NCBI RefSeq assembly: GCF_028858725.1 | Contig: NC_084761.1 | Span: forward strand, 20,800,501 to 20,864,500 | Direction: 5' to 3' | Length of the DNA stretch: 64,000 nucleotides | From: Colius striatus | Taxonomy: Eukaryota > Chordata > Aves > Coliiformes > Coliidae | Part shown: one piece after another, positions 52,301 to 62,191 of the stretch | How positions within the stretch are numbered: the first letter of the stretch is position 1 | How the letters are laid out: the number at the start of each line of letters is the position of its first letter | Position numbers and translations under genes: made by a program | Notes under the pieces: generated by a model | The model's database searches: none | What the model was told of the DNA's origin: nothing | Seen by the model: only the letters and a program-made list of their open reading frames with translations

Positions 52301-55300
52301 GAAAATAGCTGACATAGTTTTTGTATACCGGGGAGAAAGAAGAACAGGAGAAGCTTTTGTGCAGTTTACAGCTCCTGATATGGCAGCTAAAGCTCTGTTA
52401 CGACACAAGGAATACATGGGAAGTAGGTAGGTACTTCTTGGGGCTCACAAGGGTAGAGGAAGATGGTGTGAACATGCTGTGTGACTTACAGGTTGCTGCT
52501 TAGCAGGCAAAAGAGCTCATCTGGGGCTAGCCCATACTTACATTATTATTAAGGAAGCTTCTGCCTTCATTACCATTAAAACTTAGAACTCAGACTTGAC
52601 ATTCAAATTTCAGTAGAAGTCCTAGATAAATCTTTGTCATAGTGGTATCAGATTGCTGCTTGTGGCTTTAAACATTTCTTTGTTACTAGCTCCCTCTGAA
52701 GTGCTCTGTGTAACCCAGGTGTTACTGCCTCTGGTGGTGTTTTCCTCAGAACCATGACAAAATGGGAGAAAAGAAGATGGAGCTTTCTGCAGGCTTTTGT
52801 GTGTTGCAGAGGCACTCTTAGTGCTTGCAGCCTGGGGGGATTTAGGGACTCCTCAAGAAGGTCTTTGTTCTTTCTGTGCTGAAGGCAGTCTCACCCCAGT
52901 GACACTGAGGTGACAGGATTTAGAGTGGGGAATGCCACCTACACCCTGCGTGCCCCATCACAAGTGCAGCAGAACCCTGTGCCTCCTACAGATGTTTCCC
53001 CCTGCCCAATTTCCACCAGCTCCCCTGGCATTTACTGCAGTTTTGGCAGCTCTCACCCCTCCCTTCAGCCTGGTACAAGGCAGAGGCATGGTTTTGCCAT
53101 GAGCTGTGTACACTGCACAGGTCAGCACTCACCTCTGGCTTGGAGCCATTCCTGGCATGGCCCGCTGGCCAACTCTGGACAGTCAGAGGCCACATCCTTC
53201 CTCAGGATCTACACTGGACCATTTTCTCTATAGCACTGTGCCACACACTTCATTCACAAGAGCTTCCCTTTTCTTAAACAGAAGCATACACTGCTTTTCT
53301 GCAGAATTACAGCATCATTAAGGTTGGAAAAGACCTTTAAGACCATCAGGTCCAACCACTCACCCAGTGCTGCCACAGCCACCATTAAACCATGTCCCCA
53401 AGCACTACATCTACATCCTTTTAAAATACAAAGCCAAACACCCAACAAGACTGCTTCTACTATGCTGAGCTTTCTGATTTTTCTTTACTAACCCCCAAGT
53501 TGTCTTTCTGAACATCAAATAACAAAAAAGTTAACCCACCATCACTGCTTCTGCTACCCAACACCTACTTCCTCTGTTTCCTTACTTCCTACCTCCACTC
53601 TGCTTTTTCTGGGGTTTGCCATCCCACCCTGTTAAAGGAAAGCAGCTGCTCTGAGGGTGTGCCCAGTGACTGAGTTCACTAACACACTCCCCTGCCCTGC
53701 AGTAGAGACTGATTCATTCTTAATCTGCCATTCATTTTTCTCTGTCATAATCAAATGAGAGCTGATCTGACTCGCTTATCTGAGCTCGTACATTGGGTGA
53801 TTGCCCAAGAAATGGAATGCTTTCCAAAACTGCTGTCAGCTTCCTTCTGTGTTTATCCTAGGCTATGGATTTTGCCCAGGTGTGCCTTATAGCTCCGCAG
53901 TAGAGAGTGTGGGCTCCTGAGGGTGCAGGAAGCCCAGGCAGGCTCTGCTTGGGGTGACTTCCGTTAATCAGCCTGCTCCCTTTAGGCAGGGAGCAAAGCC
54001 TTCCTCAGGTGGATGGCCACGTTCTCTTCATCATGTTAATCTCTCAGTGCTGTGGAATTGCCTCATTTATCAGGAGTTCCATTTGTGTGAGGCCCAGCTG
54101 GTGTGCTGTTGCCAGCCCTAAGAGATAAGCACAGGCAGCTCTGTGCTAAGGGGCTCTCAAGACAGGTAGCCAGCAACACAAGGCATTAGGATTTGATTAC
54201 TTTGGCTAGATCTATGAATAAGGGCTGGGTTTTTATCTTCTTGTGGTATAAATGGGATGTTGTGGGTGTCCCTTCGTGTGGCAGCACATACTGGTGTGTT
54301 ACACCCACCACTTTCACACAGCTGTCATTTTATCCCAGCAATGTCATAGCCACATGTAAAATCTTACAGCTCCACTGAAGTATTTAATATGCCTTGTGCA
54401 TCTTCTGTGTCTGCCTGTTTCAGTGGTCTGGTTTGGGGTGGGGTGTGCTTTATCATTTGGGGTTGGTAGAAGTGGGAATGTGCAGTTTGCAGAAGTGCGC
54501 TGAGCCTCACATACAGGGCTGTTCCAAAGGATGCCTACTGCTGAAAGAAACAGAACATTTTTCAGAGGAGTTAAACCTGTATTTCTGCTACAAAAGAGAA
54601 TTTTGGCCCATGTAACTCCACACAGCTTCGTATAGAAGATTTTGTCCAGTGCAGATTGGTGATCTGCCTCACACTATGTGGGTGTAAGTCAGAGCGTGCC
54701 TGTTGCTGCCAGTTGAATGGAGCATTTGTAACCATGAGGGTAAAATTTAAAGGACTTAATCGCTTGCCATACTATGGCTCTCACACCCAGTTGAGCTGAA
54801 TATCTTGAAGGTACTGTCTCAAAGCTGTGAGCTATTTGTGCTTCCAAGATGTGCCATGTAACCTTTCCCTTTGAATTCTAGATACATAGAAGTGTATGTA
54901 AGTAGAAGGCAGCATATGCAAAGACACATGCCTTATGACAGGCAGATGCTGACCTACTCCAGAGACAGAAAAGAACAGGAAGCCCTTCCTGAAGAAAGGC
55001 ATCTGAGTGGCACAGGAAGCTTCCATGCTGAGAGAGAAAACAGTGAGTCCCTCCCTGTTGCCGTGTTCTTTGGGGGTCCCTCGTTTCACTCCCATTGGGT
55101 GCTACAAGCACAACCCCTCCTGGCTACAGCTTTCACTGTAGTGTAGGAGGTGGTAGGTGCAAGCATTAATGATAGTGGTTTTCCTTCATTCAACAGAATT
55201 GTGCAGGGAAGAAATAGAAAGCTCCAGGCACGTCCAAGAATCTGGGAACACCTCGTCCCCACTGCCCTTTGTCCACGTCCGGGGTTTTCCCACCCAAGCC

Positions 55301-56785
55301 AGTGCCCAGGACATCATAAATGTGAGTAACAGTGAAATGATGCATGAAACTTGGTTGTCATTACCAATGCAAACCCCTGATTAATTGTTACAGATGATGT
55401 GACTTCAAATGTTTAATTTCTCCGTGTCTGTGTGAGTCCTCAGTGCTGGGTGGCTTTGAAACACATAAAAGATCATAGAAGATAGATTAAAATAGTATGT
55501 TCTAGGCCCAGATGCATAGGGGCTTTGTAGTTAGTTACTGATCACAATAAACATGTGGGCTGAGGACAGACATGCTGTCTTCATAAAGGATGCCCTTTAT
55601 GAAGGGTATTAAGTTTCTCTCTGCCTAAGGGGGCAGAGACCATTACCAACAGGTGGCTGGGGTAGGCCCAGTCACTTTATAAACCTGACTTGGTAACAAC
55701 TGTACCTTGACCATCATTAACAGCTTGATGAGGTGGGCCTTTTTACCTTATACCTATGACTTGTACTGATAAGAACGGAACCCTCTGCCTTGGCAGGCAC
55801 CAGAGGCTAAATGATTGTTTACTCAATATACCTACCAGGCAGAGGATCCACTAAATAGAATAATATACATTAGTTAAGGTTTTGCACAAATACAGCATGA
55901 ATGTACTGTTGGGTCTGCTGGCTTTGTGGAGTTACCTCCCAGCACCCATCTCTGCAGAGACATAAAATAAAGCACTATCTCAATTCTTGGCTTGGTGCAC
56001 ACTGGGCACAAATCCACTTTTCAGATCACAGCTTCAGGCTGAGTGCATTTGGAGACTGAGCTTGGGGAGGGTGGCTGTGGCCTCGTGGGCACCACGGGGA
56101 CACACTTGCTCTGTAGCTCAGAAGGGATTGAAGCTGGCTGTCACTCGAGTAGCTATGCATACCCTGAGCTAGACTTCAGAGTGGCTCATTGCACAAACAG
56201 GAATTTCAGAGTCTTCACCCAGTTGCAGATGAGGAACTTTCTGATGCTTGGGAACTCAGACTCCCCCCTAGCTGGTTAGGCTTTATGAGTAAAAAGGTCA
56301 AGTTTCTCAGGGTGCATTTCTGTTCCGTCCTTTCTGCCTTAGCAAACTCTCCTTTTTTCCTTTGTGTCAGTTTTTTGCTCCACTGAAGCCCACAAGGATC
56401 ATGGTAGAATACAACTCCCATGGAGATGCCACAGGAGAAGCAGACGTGCACTTTGAGAGCCGGGAGGATGCAGTGGCTGCCATGGCTAAGGAGGGCTCAC
56501 AGCTGCGTAAGTAAAGACGAGGGGATCTTCCAGCCCCACCGCTCAGGTCCTCGGGGTGTTTGGCACAGCATGACAGGCTCCTGGTAACACCCTGTGCAAA
56601 AGGATCAGCTGAAGTGCAGATTTCCAGATCGCCCTAGAATGCAGCATTGGCTGTGAGCAAAAACCCCCTCAAACCGTAATGCTTACAAGTGCCTAAACAC
56701 AGACCACCTCTCACATTGTTCCCCAGAGTGCAGCGCCATTGAGTTATTCCTCAATGAACAGCCAAAGGCAAGAGAAAACTGCTAA
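48823..56785 (+). CDS. GRSF1: G-rich sequence factor 1, complete split coding sequence (9 exons)
   Basis: Joined exons are 48823-49005, 49394-49529, 50241-50396, 50740-50880, 52297-52426, 54882-55042, 55197-55321, 56371-56506 and 56727-56785. They total 1227 bases: 408 residues plus stop, shorter than the ~480 of human. GRSF1 is an hnRNP F/H-type protein that binds G-rich RNA and works in mitochondrial RNA granules in RNA processing, decay and ribosome assembly. Residues 1-61 are rich in Arg, Ala and Pro with no acidic residue, as in a mitochondrial targeting sequence. Three quasi-RRMs lie at about 84-162, 185-255 and 326-398, with loops RAQGFPF, LRGLPF and VRGFPT. The start ATG has a strong context (GCCATGG). 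All introns are GT-AG and phases close. MOB1B is divergent upstream and RUFY3 convergent downstream. Confidence 0.95.
49006..50240 (+). other. GRSF1 introns 1 and 2 (either side of exon 2)
   Basis: Intron 1 (49006-49393) continues the CpG island and holds the YY1-type motif. Intron 2 (49530-50240) is AT-rich with nothing recognised. Exon 2 lies between them. Confidence 0.8.
49394..49529 (+). CDS. GRSF1: GRSF1 exon 2: start of qRRM1
   Basis: Acceptor GGTGACAG; 136 bases encode an acidic linker (GHLSEEESSKAESD) and then VFLVRAQGFPFSCTEEDVL, the first strand and helix of qRRM1. The donor is GTACGG. Confidence 0.94.
50241..50396 (+). CDS. GRSF1: GRSF1 exon 3: rest of qRRM1
   Basis: Acceptor TTTCTAG; 156 bases encode CRIRNGENGIHFLLNRDGR through RRGDALIELES and KHLRYMGPRYVK. 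Donor GTGAGT. Very close to the human exon. Confidence 0.96.
50397..50739 (+). other. GRSF1 intron 3
   Basis: A 343-base GT-AG intron with nothing recognised. Confidence 0.85.
50740..50880 (+). CDS. GRSF1: GRSF1 exon 4: linker and start of qRRM2
   Basis: Acceptor CCTTGCAG; 141 bases encode VFEVHDSDVEGLLRSL, then NDGVVLLRGLPFSSTEEDIA and DFFSG. Donor GTAACT. LRGLPF is the hnRNP F/H-type RNA-contact loop. Confidence 0.96.
50881..52296 (+). other. GRSF1 intron 4
   Basis: A 1.4-kb GT-AG intron. Nothing recognised beyond short chance open frames. Confidence 0.85.
52297..52426 (+). CDS. GRSF1: GRSF1 exon 5: core of qRRM2
   Basis: Acceptor TTCTATAG; 130 bases encode LKIADIVFVYRGERRTGEAF through ALLRHKEYMGS. 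The chosen donor is GTAGGT at 52427; a GT four bases further on would break the frame. Confidence 0.95.
52427..54881 (+). other. GRSF1 intron 5
   Basis: A 2.5-kb GT-AG intron with a CR1 fragment at 53304-53425. A 107-codon open frame at 52910-53233 has no recognisable homology. Confidence 0.85.
53304..53425 (-). repeat. CR1 LINE 3' fragment
   Basis: The plus strand shows AGCATCATTAAGGTTGGAAA, then AGACCTTTAAGACCATCAGG, TCCAACCACTCACCCAG and TTAAACCATGTCCCCAAGCA. This is the reverse complement of the CR1 3' end, about 120 bp long and fairly well preserved. Confidence 0.92.
54882..55042 (+). CDS. GRSF1: GRSF1 exon 6: end of qRRM2 and inter-domain linker
   Basis: Acceptor AATTCTAG; 161 bases encode RYIEVYVSRRQHMQRHMPYD followed by a charged linker (SRDRKEQEALPEERHLS). 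Donor GTGAGT. The linker is poorly conserved in the family. Confidence 0.93.
55197..55321 (+). CDS. GRSF1: GRSF1 exon 7: start of qRRM3
   Basis: Acceptor TTCAACAG; 125 bases encode a variable linker, then LPFVHVRGFPTQASAQDIIN. Donor GTGAGT, phase 0 at residue 344. Confidence 0.94.
55322..56370 (+). other. GRSF1 intron 7
   Basis: A 1.05-kb GT-AG intron. Its middle part (about 55500-56010) has LTR-like signals and is listed separately. Confidence 0.8.
55500..56010 (+). mobile_element. Possible degraded LTR-like sequence
   Basis: A TATAAA (near 55677) is followed about 290 bases later by AATAAA (near 55966), then a pyrimidine-rich stretch and GGCTTGGTGCACACTGGGCACA-like text ending in CA at 56010. 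This order resembles the U3-R-U5 layout of a retroviral LTR. No matching target-site duplication was found, and I do not recognise the family. It may be ordinary intron sequence. Confidence 0.25.
56371..56506 (+). CDS. GRSF1: GRSF1 exon 8: core of qRRM3
   Basis: Acceptor TTTGTGTCAG; 136 bases encode FFAPLKPTRIMVEYNSHGDA then TGEADVHFESREDAVAAMAK. Donor GTAAGT. Confidence 0.95.
56727..56785 (+). CDS. GRSF1: GRSF1 last coding exon
   Basis: Acceptor TTCCCCAG; 59 bases encode CSAIELFLNEQPKARENC and TAA. The IELFLN strand is the family's C-terminal signature, but the residues just before it differ from the usual RY. Confidence 0.9.
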
Positions 56786-58150
56786 GGATGGTGGTGTGGC
56801 CGCAGATCTGGTATGTCCCTCCTTCTCTCTTGCTCCTCTTCCATTTTTAGCAACATCTGTCTCAGGTGTTCTGGGGCTTTGGACTTCAACTAGCTTAAAG
56901 GTGAAAATGTAGAGTGGCTGAAGGGGACCATCACAGCTAATCTGGGGTCAGGCACCGAGCCAGGACTGTCTGGCCTGCAAACCCACCTTGCAGAGGCTGC
57001 TGTCCTGTGGCACAGGGCAGCAGGTCCTGCCTGGGTGGCAGCCAGCACTGGCAGAGGCTGCTGCGCTGCCCAGAGCCCACACGGCCCTGCTGCAACCTGG
57101 GCACGGCCCTCCTTTTGCCTTCCTCCTCCTTTTTTCAGCTCCACTGCATGAGTGAGGGAACTTTCTTGGGCTTGTATTCACCATCATGGCAGAGGAAATG
57201 TGACTAAATATTTTCTGTGTACTGAGTTGAACAAGAATTGGTCTTTTGGCTGGGCCAGGGGAGGATGTTACTTCCAGACAGTGCAGTTTGATTAAGTGCA
57301 TTTTTCAGGTTATTTTTTGCTTTTTTAATCCATGCACTGTCAGCCAAGCAGGCCACAAGCCCAGCAAAGTGTGGTAGTCAGCCTGTGCTCAATGCAGACA
57401 GGTTTTTCATGTTAACTTGGGGGGGGTGATGGAGGTGCTGTAGTGAGCCAGTTTTTGCTTATTTTGTTGGACAAAAACTTCTCTTTCCTGGCCCTTTAAA
57501 TGGCAGCTGTGCTGGGTGTGGGCCTGAGGGGATGGCCCTCCTGCTGAAGTCTTCACTGAAATATAGGCCAGCCCTCCCTCTGCACCAGGTGGCTTTCCTG
57601 AGCCTGCAGCCCTGGGGCAGAACCTTTGTACCAGGACAGAAGCTTCCTGTAACCTTCATGAAAGGCCCTGACCAACGTTTTAACACTTTCAGCAATTCCC
57701 TTCTAAAAGCGGGGGGGCCGCTGGCTGCTGCTCCCTGAGGTGCTGGTCCCCCATGGCTGCAGGAGGGCAGGCAGGCTCCAGCCCCAGCAGAATACCCCCA
57801 CCCTGTACTGCAGCCCTGCCTGAAAGCATCGCACCCCTTCTAGCTGTGTCCCCTTTTTTGATCAGATCTTTTTAGTATTGCCAGCTTCTGCTGTTCTCTT
57901 TGTGAAGAGCCCTTTGGCATGCAGTGCAGCAGGGCATTTGAGAGCAGGAACGTGATGAGCTGCCAGGGAGGTGGGGATTTTTCCTTTTTCCTCTCCCTTT
58001 CTTTTCAGGCCACACATTCAGCGAACACATTCCGTGGGTATGAGCGCGGAGACTGAGTACGAGCATCACTGCTCAAAACACCATCAACTGTATAAAAGCT
58101 AATGTAGCTTTGTGTAAAAGCATGTAATAAATTGTGTTGACATACTGTGG
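56786..58150 (+). other. GRSF1: GRSF1 3' untranslated region
   Basis: The region runs from the stop codon to just past AATAAA at 58126-58131, about 1.36 kb. It has two long G runs, eight G at 57419-57426 and seven G at 57711-57717. The short open frames within it are not credible genes. Confidence 0.75.
58126..58131 (+). terminator. GRSF1: GRSF1 poly(A) signal (AATAAA)
   Basis: A canonical hexamer with a downstream GT-rich stretch (TTGTGTTGACATACTGTGG and GGTGTGTTG). It is the only AATAAA seen after the GRSF1 stop before the RUFY3 end. Confidence 0.75.
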
Positions 58151-58459
58151 AGAGACGGTGTGTTGCAGAAGCAACTGTCCTGGAGGAGCAGCAGCCGCTG
58201 CAGGATGGAGAGGTGCTTGTCTCCAGAAGCGTTAACAGTGTGCAAAGCATTAATGAAACACCAGCACTTAACTGCTCACAAATCCAGAACCACTTCAGGT
58301 CTGCAGTGTAGCACGGCCAACACCTCATCCCTCCCACCACATTCCTCACCAGCTCTGGGAGCATTGTCACCTCTTACCAATGTTTGTACTTTCACACACG
58401 TGGCCAAAGCAGAAAGGGGTGCACAGATCACTCCAGGGCAGGGTACAGATGATCAAGTT

Positions 58460-58465
58460 TTTATT
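58460..58465 (-). terminator. RUFY3: Distal RUFY3 poly(A) signal (AATAAA)
   Basis: A minus-strand AATAAA about 330 bases from the GRSF1 poly(A) signal on the opposite strand. Assigned as the RUFY3 end by position and convergent layout. Confidence 0.5.
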
Positions 58466-60463
58466 ACTGTGGAACAAAATCAACATCAGCAAACTCACCC
58501 TCTGCTCCCTCCATGCAAATGTCCAGGAGTCACACCCACAAACAGCTCCTGAGCATCCCGGCCGTGGGCAGCAGCCCGAAGCACAGCATTGGGTGCTGCC
58601 AGGCAGCGAGCTTCCCTGGAGCTGCGGTGCCATGGAGCCCTGGCAGCAGGGCAGCTCGCCCCGACCCTGCCACATGCCCGCTCCCATTACAGCTGCCAGC
58701 GCTGGTACCAGCCACCTCCCTGTGGGAGGGTAGATCTCTCTGGGTCGAGAGCAGTTCCTTGAGCTGTCCTTTTCACAGGAGCTCCAGCAAAAGCCTTCCT
58801 GTGGAGCAGGCACTAGGGCCACTGCTGGGCATAGCTCACAAAGCTGCAGAACGTTGGAATACTGGCCTGAAAATAACTGCCAGGAAGGGCCTAGTGTCCG
58901 TTTAACCCTCTAACATAGAAACTGCTCACATCTCTCTCCTGGGGGATGAGTTTGGGATTGCAGGAATTTGAAAGCTCACTGGTGAGTACACAAAACCGTT
59001 CAGTATCCTCCATTCAGCCCTCGGGTCTCGGCCTCCAGCATGACCTGCCCACACCACAACTGAGGCTTTGCATGTTTCAACACTGTTTACAACCACTACT
59101 CTACTCCAGGGACAGCAGCAAGAAAACGACCATGAGGGGGAATCCCACAGCAGAAAAGGAAAAACTCGGGTTGCCCCCCTGTGACGGGCTCTGGGAGCAC
59201 ACAGAGGAGCTGGGGAACATGGGCTGGACACAACCAAGGCCTAGAGGGAACTAGAAGAGAGGAGTTCCTGGTACAAACTAGCACCAACCATGTCAATAAC
59301 CTCATCTCTGACACGCATTTTAATAGGGTTCCAATCAATCTAAGGAATAGAGACCTCTCTCTGAGGAATTAGAGCACTAACCCTGAACAAAATTCATACA
59401 AAACCTAAATGCATTTGTCACATATAAATACATCAGTCTTCTGTGAACTACAAAACATTCTGTGGTCTTGGGACTGAAGTAGGTTTCCAGTATAAAGCAG
59501 ACCAACTGCTACTGTGACATCCTGTGTACTTCATCAGGGAGCCAACCCTGCTTTTGGGAGAAACATTCCTCAAGGCAACAGCAACGAGTGACAGTGTGAC
59601 TGGGAAACCTCTTTACGTTTCCAAGTAGGGTTTCTAGCAAGTGAAAAGATTCTGATGTCATCTCACCTTCATTTTGGTCTAACCCAGGGAAAAAGGGAAA
59701 GGCCAGGTTTGTTAAGATGACTTTTCCACGTGCACCAAGGCAAAAGGGGGTCAAAGTGGCCCTAAACCTGTGTCATGAGGATCTGGTATTTAAGTATTTG
59801 GGAATCCAATTCCTCCCGTTGTTGCACCAAGATCAGAAGACGGGTTACAGCCTTGGCTGTGGCCGCTGGGGTGTGCTCCCCAGCGGCTCCAAGAGGAAGC
59901 TCAGAGATGCCTTATGGCACTTCTGTGCCAGATGAGTGCAGGACATCAGCTCTCTTACTGTGCACGCCTCAAGACCACCTACACACCCCCACTCCACCCC
60001 AAAAATACAGGAGAATTGTCACAGCTGTGTTGGATTTTTCATCACTAATGTGCATAGCAAGCCCACAGGCTGAGCCCCAGAAACAAAGCTCCAGCGTGTT
60101 TCTTGGCATCTTGTCAGTGTCACAGCAGCACCGGGGCAGCCAGATTGTCAAAGGCAAGCGGGAAAGGGGAAATGGTATTTCAAGTGCAGCCAGACATGAG
60201 GACTGAAAGTGCTCCTGTTGTGCTTTCACAAAGCCTCTGCTCAGCAGCTCAGCACAGCTTTCACACCACATGCTGAGGACAGGAATGCCCCCAGCTTGCG
60301 TATGCACACACAGAGCTCCTTCTGGGGAGAGATTGTTCTCACTGTGCCCCAAGGTTACTGGGGCAAACCTAGGGGCTGCTTCGTGTGGCACTCCCAAAGC
60401 AGTTCTCCCCAGCACAAGCTGAGAGCAGGCAGATTTCTGTAGGGGGAAGGCTCAGACTATCAT

Positions 60464-60469
60464 TTTATT
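60464..60469 (-). terminator. RUFY3: Proximal RUFY3 poly(A) signal (AATAAA)
   Basis: A minus-strand AATAAA about 155 bases after the stop, followed by a mixed T/C-rich segment. It would give a much shorter transcript than the distal signal. Confidence 0.45.
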
Positions 60470-60621
60470 CACAAGAGGATGTGAACACCATGAAGCTGCT
60501 TCCTCCCTGACCTCCAAAGAACACAGGCAAGTGTCTTCTTGTCACATTGTCCCTGAACAACTCCAGAAACCATCATTAGCTACAACTTTTTTTTCTGTCA
60601 GCTCTCTGTGCAAGCTGCCTC

Positions 60622-60765
60622 CTACAAGGGGCTGCTCGAATACTGCTGGATGAGCTGCTGGTGACAGGGGTTGCAGACGTGCTCGGGGTTGATGCTGGAT
60701 GGGAGGGGCAGCTCATTCATCGAACAAGCTTCACAGAAGATGCCACCACAGTTCTTGCAGATGTT
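60622..60765 (-). CDS. RUFY3: RUFY3 last coding exon (C-terminal FYVE half)
   Basis: Acceptor CTGCATTCCAG; 144 bases encode [20 protein letters not shown] through [18 protein letters not shown] and TAG. It carries six of the eight zinc-binding cysteines. Confidence 0.9.
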   Translation of the reverse strand, partial: NICKNCGGIFCEACSMNELPLPSSINPEHVCNPCHQQLIQQYSSSPL

Positions 60766-62191
60766 CTGGAATGCAGGAAGAGGACAGAGAAATTAAAGAG
60801 ATTATCAAGACTCAAATAAACTTTACTTTCTCTCATTAACATTCATTCAACCCAAATCCTCTGTAGGGCTAGAAAAAGAGGCTCCAAAACTCCACCCTTG
60901 TCTCCATGCTCCTGTTTTCATGAGTGGTTTGTAACAAAGCTCTGTAGCTCAAATGAGAGAAAGTGAAGGCTTTTGGGAAAGCAGGTTAAGAGTTACCAAT
61001 AATGAACCGTTCAAGTTTTAATTGTCTCGGGCTGGTACAGCACTTTGTCACAAGAGGCACACATGTATTTTCTAGCCATATAAATACACTGCAGCAAGCC
61101 CTGCCCAAAATGACTATTTAAATGTGCACATGCATCTGAAAACATATCCAAGTTGGATATGTGGCATTTGCCTTGAACTCATGGGTTTTCTCAAGGTAAA
61201 CACAGGGAAAGGGGAAATACAAGAAATCCTGCACAGAGTTCTGACATGTGTACCAGAAAATGTTCACAGGGGCCCCTCTTCACTGCCTGTTCTAAGCATC
61301 ATGGTACCACTTAGGGCAGCCTGGCTTGGGAGTAGCAAAACCACTGACTGCCAGACCTGTTTGTGCCCCGCAGAACCCAACCGACAGCTGCAGCTGAGAG
61401 TTGTCAAGAGGGCTGGGTTGCTAAGACACTGGAACAGGCTGCCCAGTGAGGTAGGGGAGTCACCATCCCTGGAGATGTTTATAAGATATGTAGGTGAGGT
61501 GCTGAGGGACATGGTTTAGTGCTAGATCAACCAGGAGAAACACAACCCAGCACCACCTTCCAGCTGCTCCTGTAGTCCCTGCACTGGTGCCCACAGCACC
61601 TGTGGCACTGACAACAGCTTTATCGTTGACTCGTTTCCTTGCCAACTGCTCCTCAGCATCAGAGGAGGAAAGTATCTGAGTGTAGGCTGCACTCTCACTG
61701 AACACCCTTTTCAGTAACCTGTAACCCCTCTAGACTCAGGCTGTAAAGCAGTGTGGAAAGCAAGGAGGGGCTCAGCCACAAGAAAGAATAAAAATAAGAG
61801 GCAAAAGGCAATGTAGCTTAAGTGGAAAAATAACAAGTGTTAACACCTCTTCTTCACACTTCTGATATCCCGGAGAAAAACTCACTTGGCTAGAAACAGA
61901 AGAAGCTGCTAAGGGGAAGGAAACCCAAAACACTTAACACAGTGGGGAACCCAAAAGCAACCACTCTTCAAAAGGTTCAAGGGTAAAGCGGACTTCAGAA
62001 AAAGGCTCATTTCTTGCTCCTAGGTCCCCAGCTGGAAGTCTCTGCCATTTGAAATGAACCAAAAGGAAATGTGCATTCACTAGATGACGGGCCTTACAAC
62101 ACAAGTCCTCCCTTACCTTTTTCCTGCTTTGGCTGCTTTCCTCCTGGCAGAGCTGGCAGATCTCAGCACTTCCAGGTCCCAGCAGCTCTTC
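60622..62191 (-). CDS. RUFY3: RUFY3 (RUN and FYVE domain-containing 3), partial: last two coding exons
   Basis: Minus-strand exons 62191-62117 and 60765-60622 join in phase 0 to encode 72 residues plus stop. They contain four Cys pairs of a FYVE-type zinc finger: [16 protein letters not shown] and VCNPC. RUFY3 is a RUN-domain adaptor in neurite growth, and its long isoform links endolysosomes to dynein; the FYVE end is present only in long isoforms. NELPLPSSI is characteristic of RUFY3, and the position beside GRSF1 agrees with vertebrate gene order. The RUN domain and coiled coils lie beyond the right edge. The basic RRHHCR motif of classical FYVE domains is replaced by KNICKNC, so phosphoinositide binding may be weak or absent. 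Confidence 0.88.
60766..62116 (-). other. RUFY3 intron between the two FYVE exons
   Basis: A 1.35-kb GT-AG intron containing a CR1 fragment at 61410-61535. No exon or RNA gene recognised. Confidence 0.75.
61410..61535 (+). repeat. CR1 LINE fragment
   Basis: Plus-orientation CR1: ACTGGAACAGGCTGCCCAGT, then GAGTCACCATCCCTGGAGAT and GTGCTGAGGGACATGGTTTA, in the expected CR1 order. The 3' tail is missing. Confidence 0.92.
62117..62191 (-). CDS. RUFY3: RUFY3 penultimate coding exon (N-terminal FYVE half)
   Basis: Seventy-five bases encode [20 protein letters not shown] and QSRKK, between acceptor GGGATTTAG and donor GTAAGG. It supplies the first CxxC pair and joins the next exon in phase 0. The acceptor has a modest pyrimidine tract, so the 5' border is less certain. 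Confidence 0.78.

Larger units (their letters stand above)
58440..60621 (-). other. RUFY3: RUFY3 3' untranslated region (long-isoform end)
   Basis: On the minus strand the sequence continues from the RUFY3 stop to a distal AATAAA at 58465-58460, giving about 2.2 kb. A proximal AATAAA at 60469-60464, only about 155 bases past the stop, could give a short UTR. The 151-codon open frame at 58367-58822 lies across the distal end and has no homology I recognise. Confidence 0.55.

Noticed and set aside
58367-58822. 151-codon open frame on the minus strand near the RUFY3 3' end
   Set aside because: It straddles the expected RUFY3 poly(A) site in GC-rich sequence, with no domain and with overlapping open frames on both strands.
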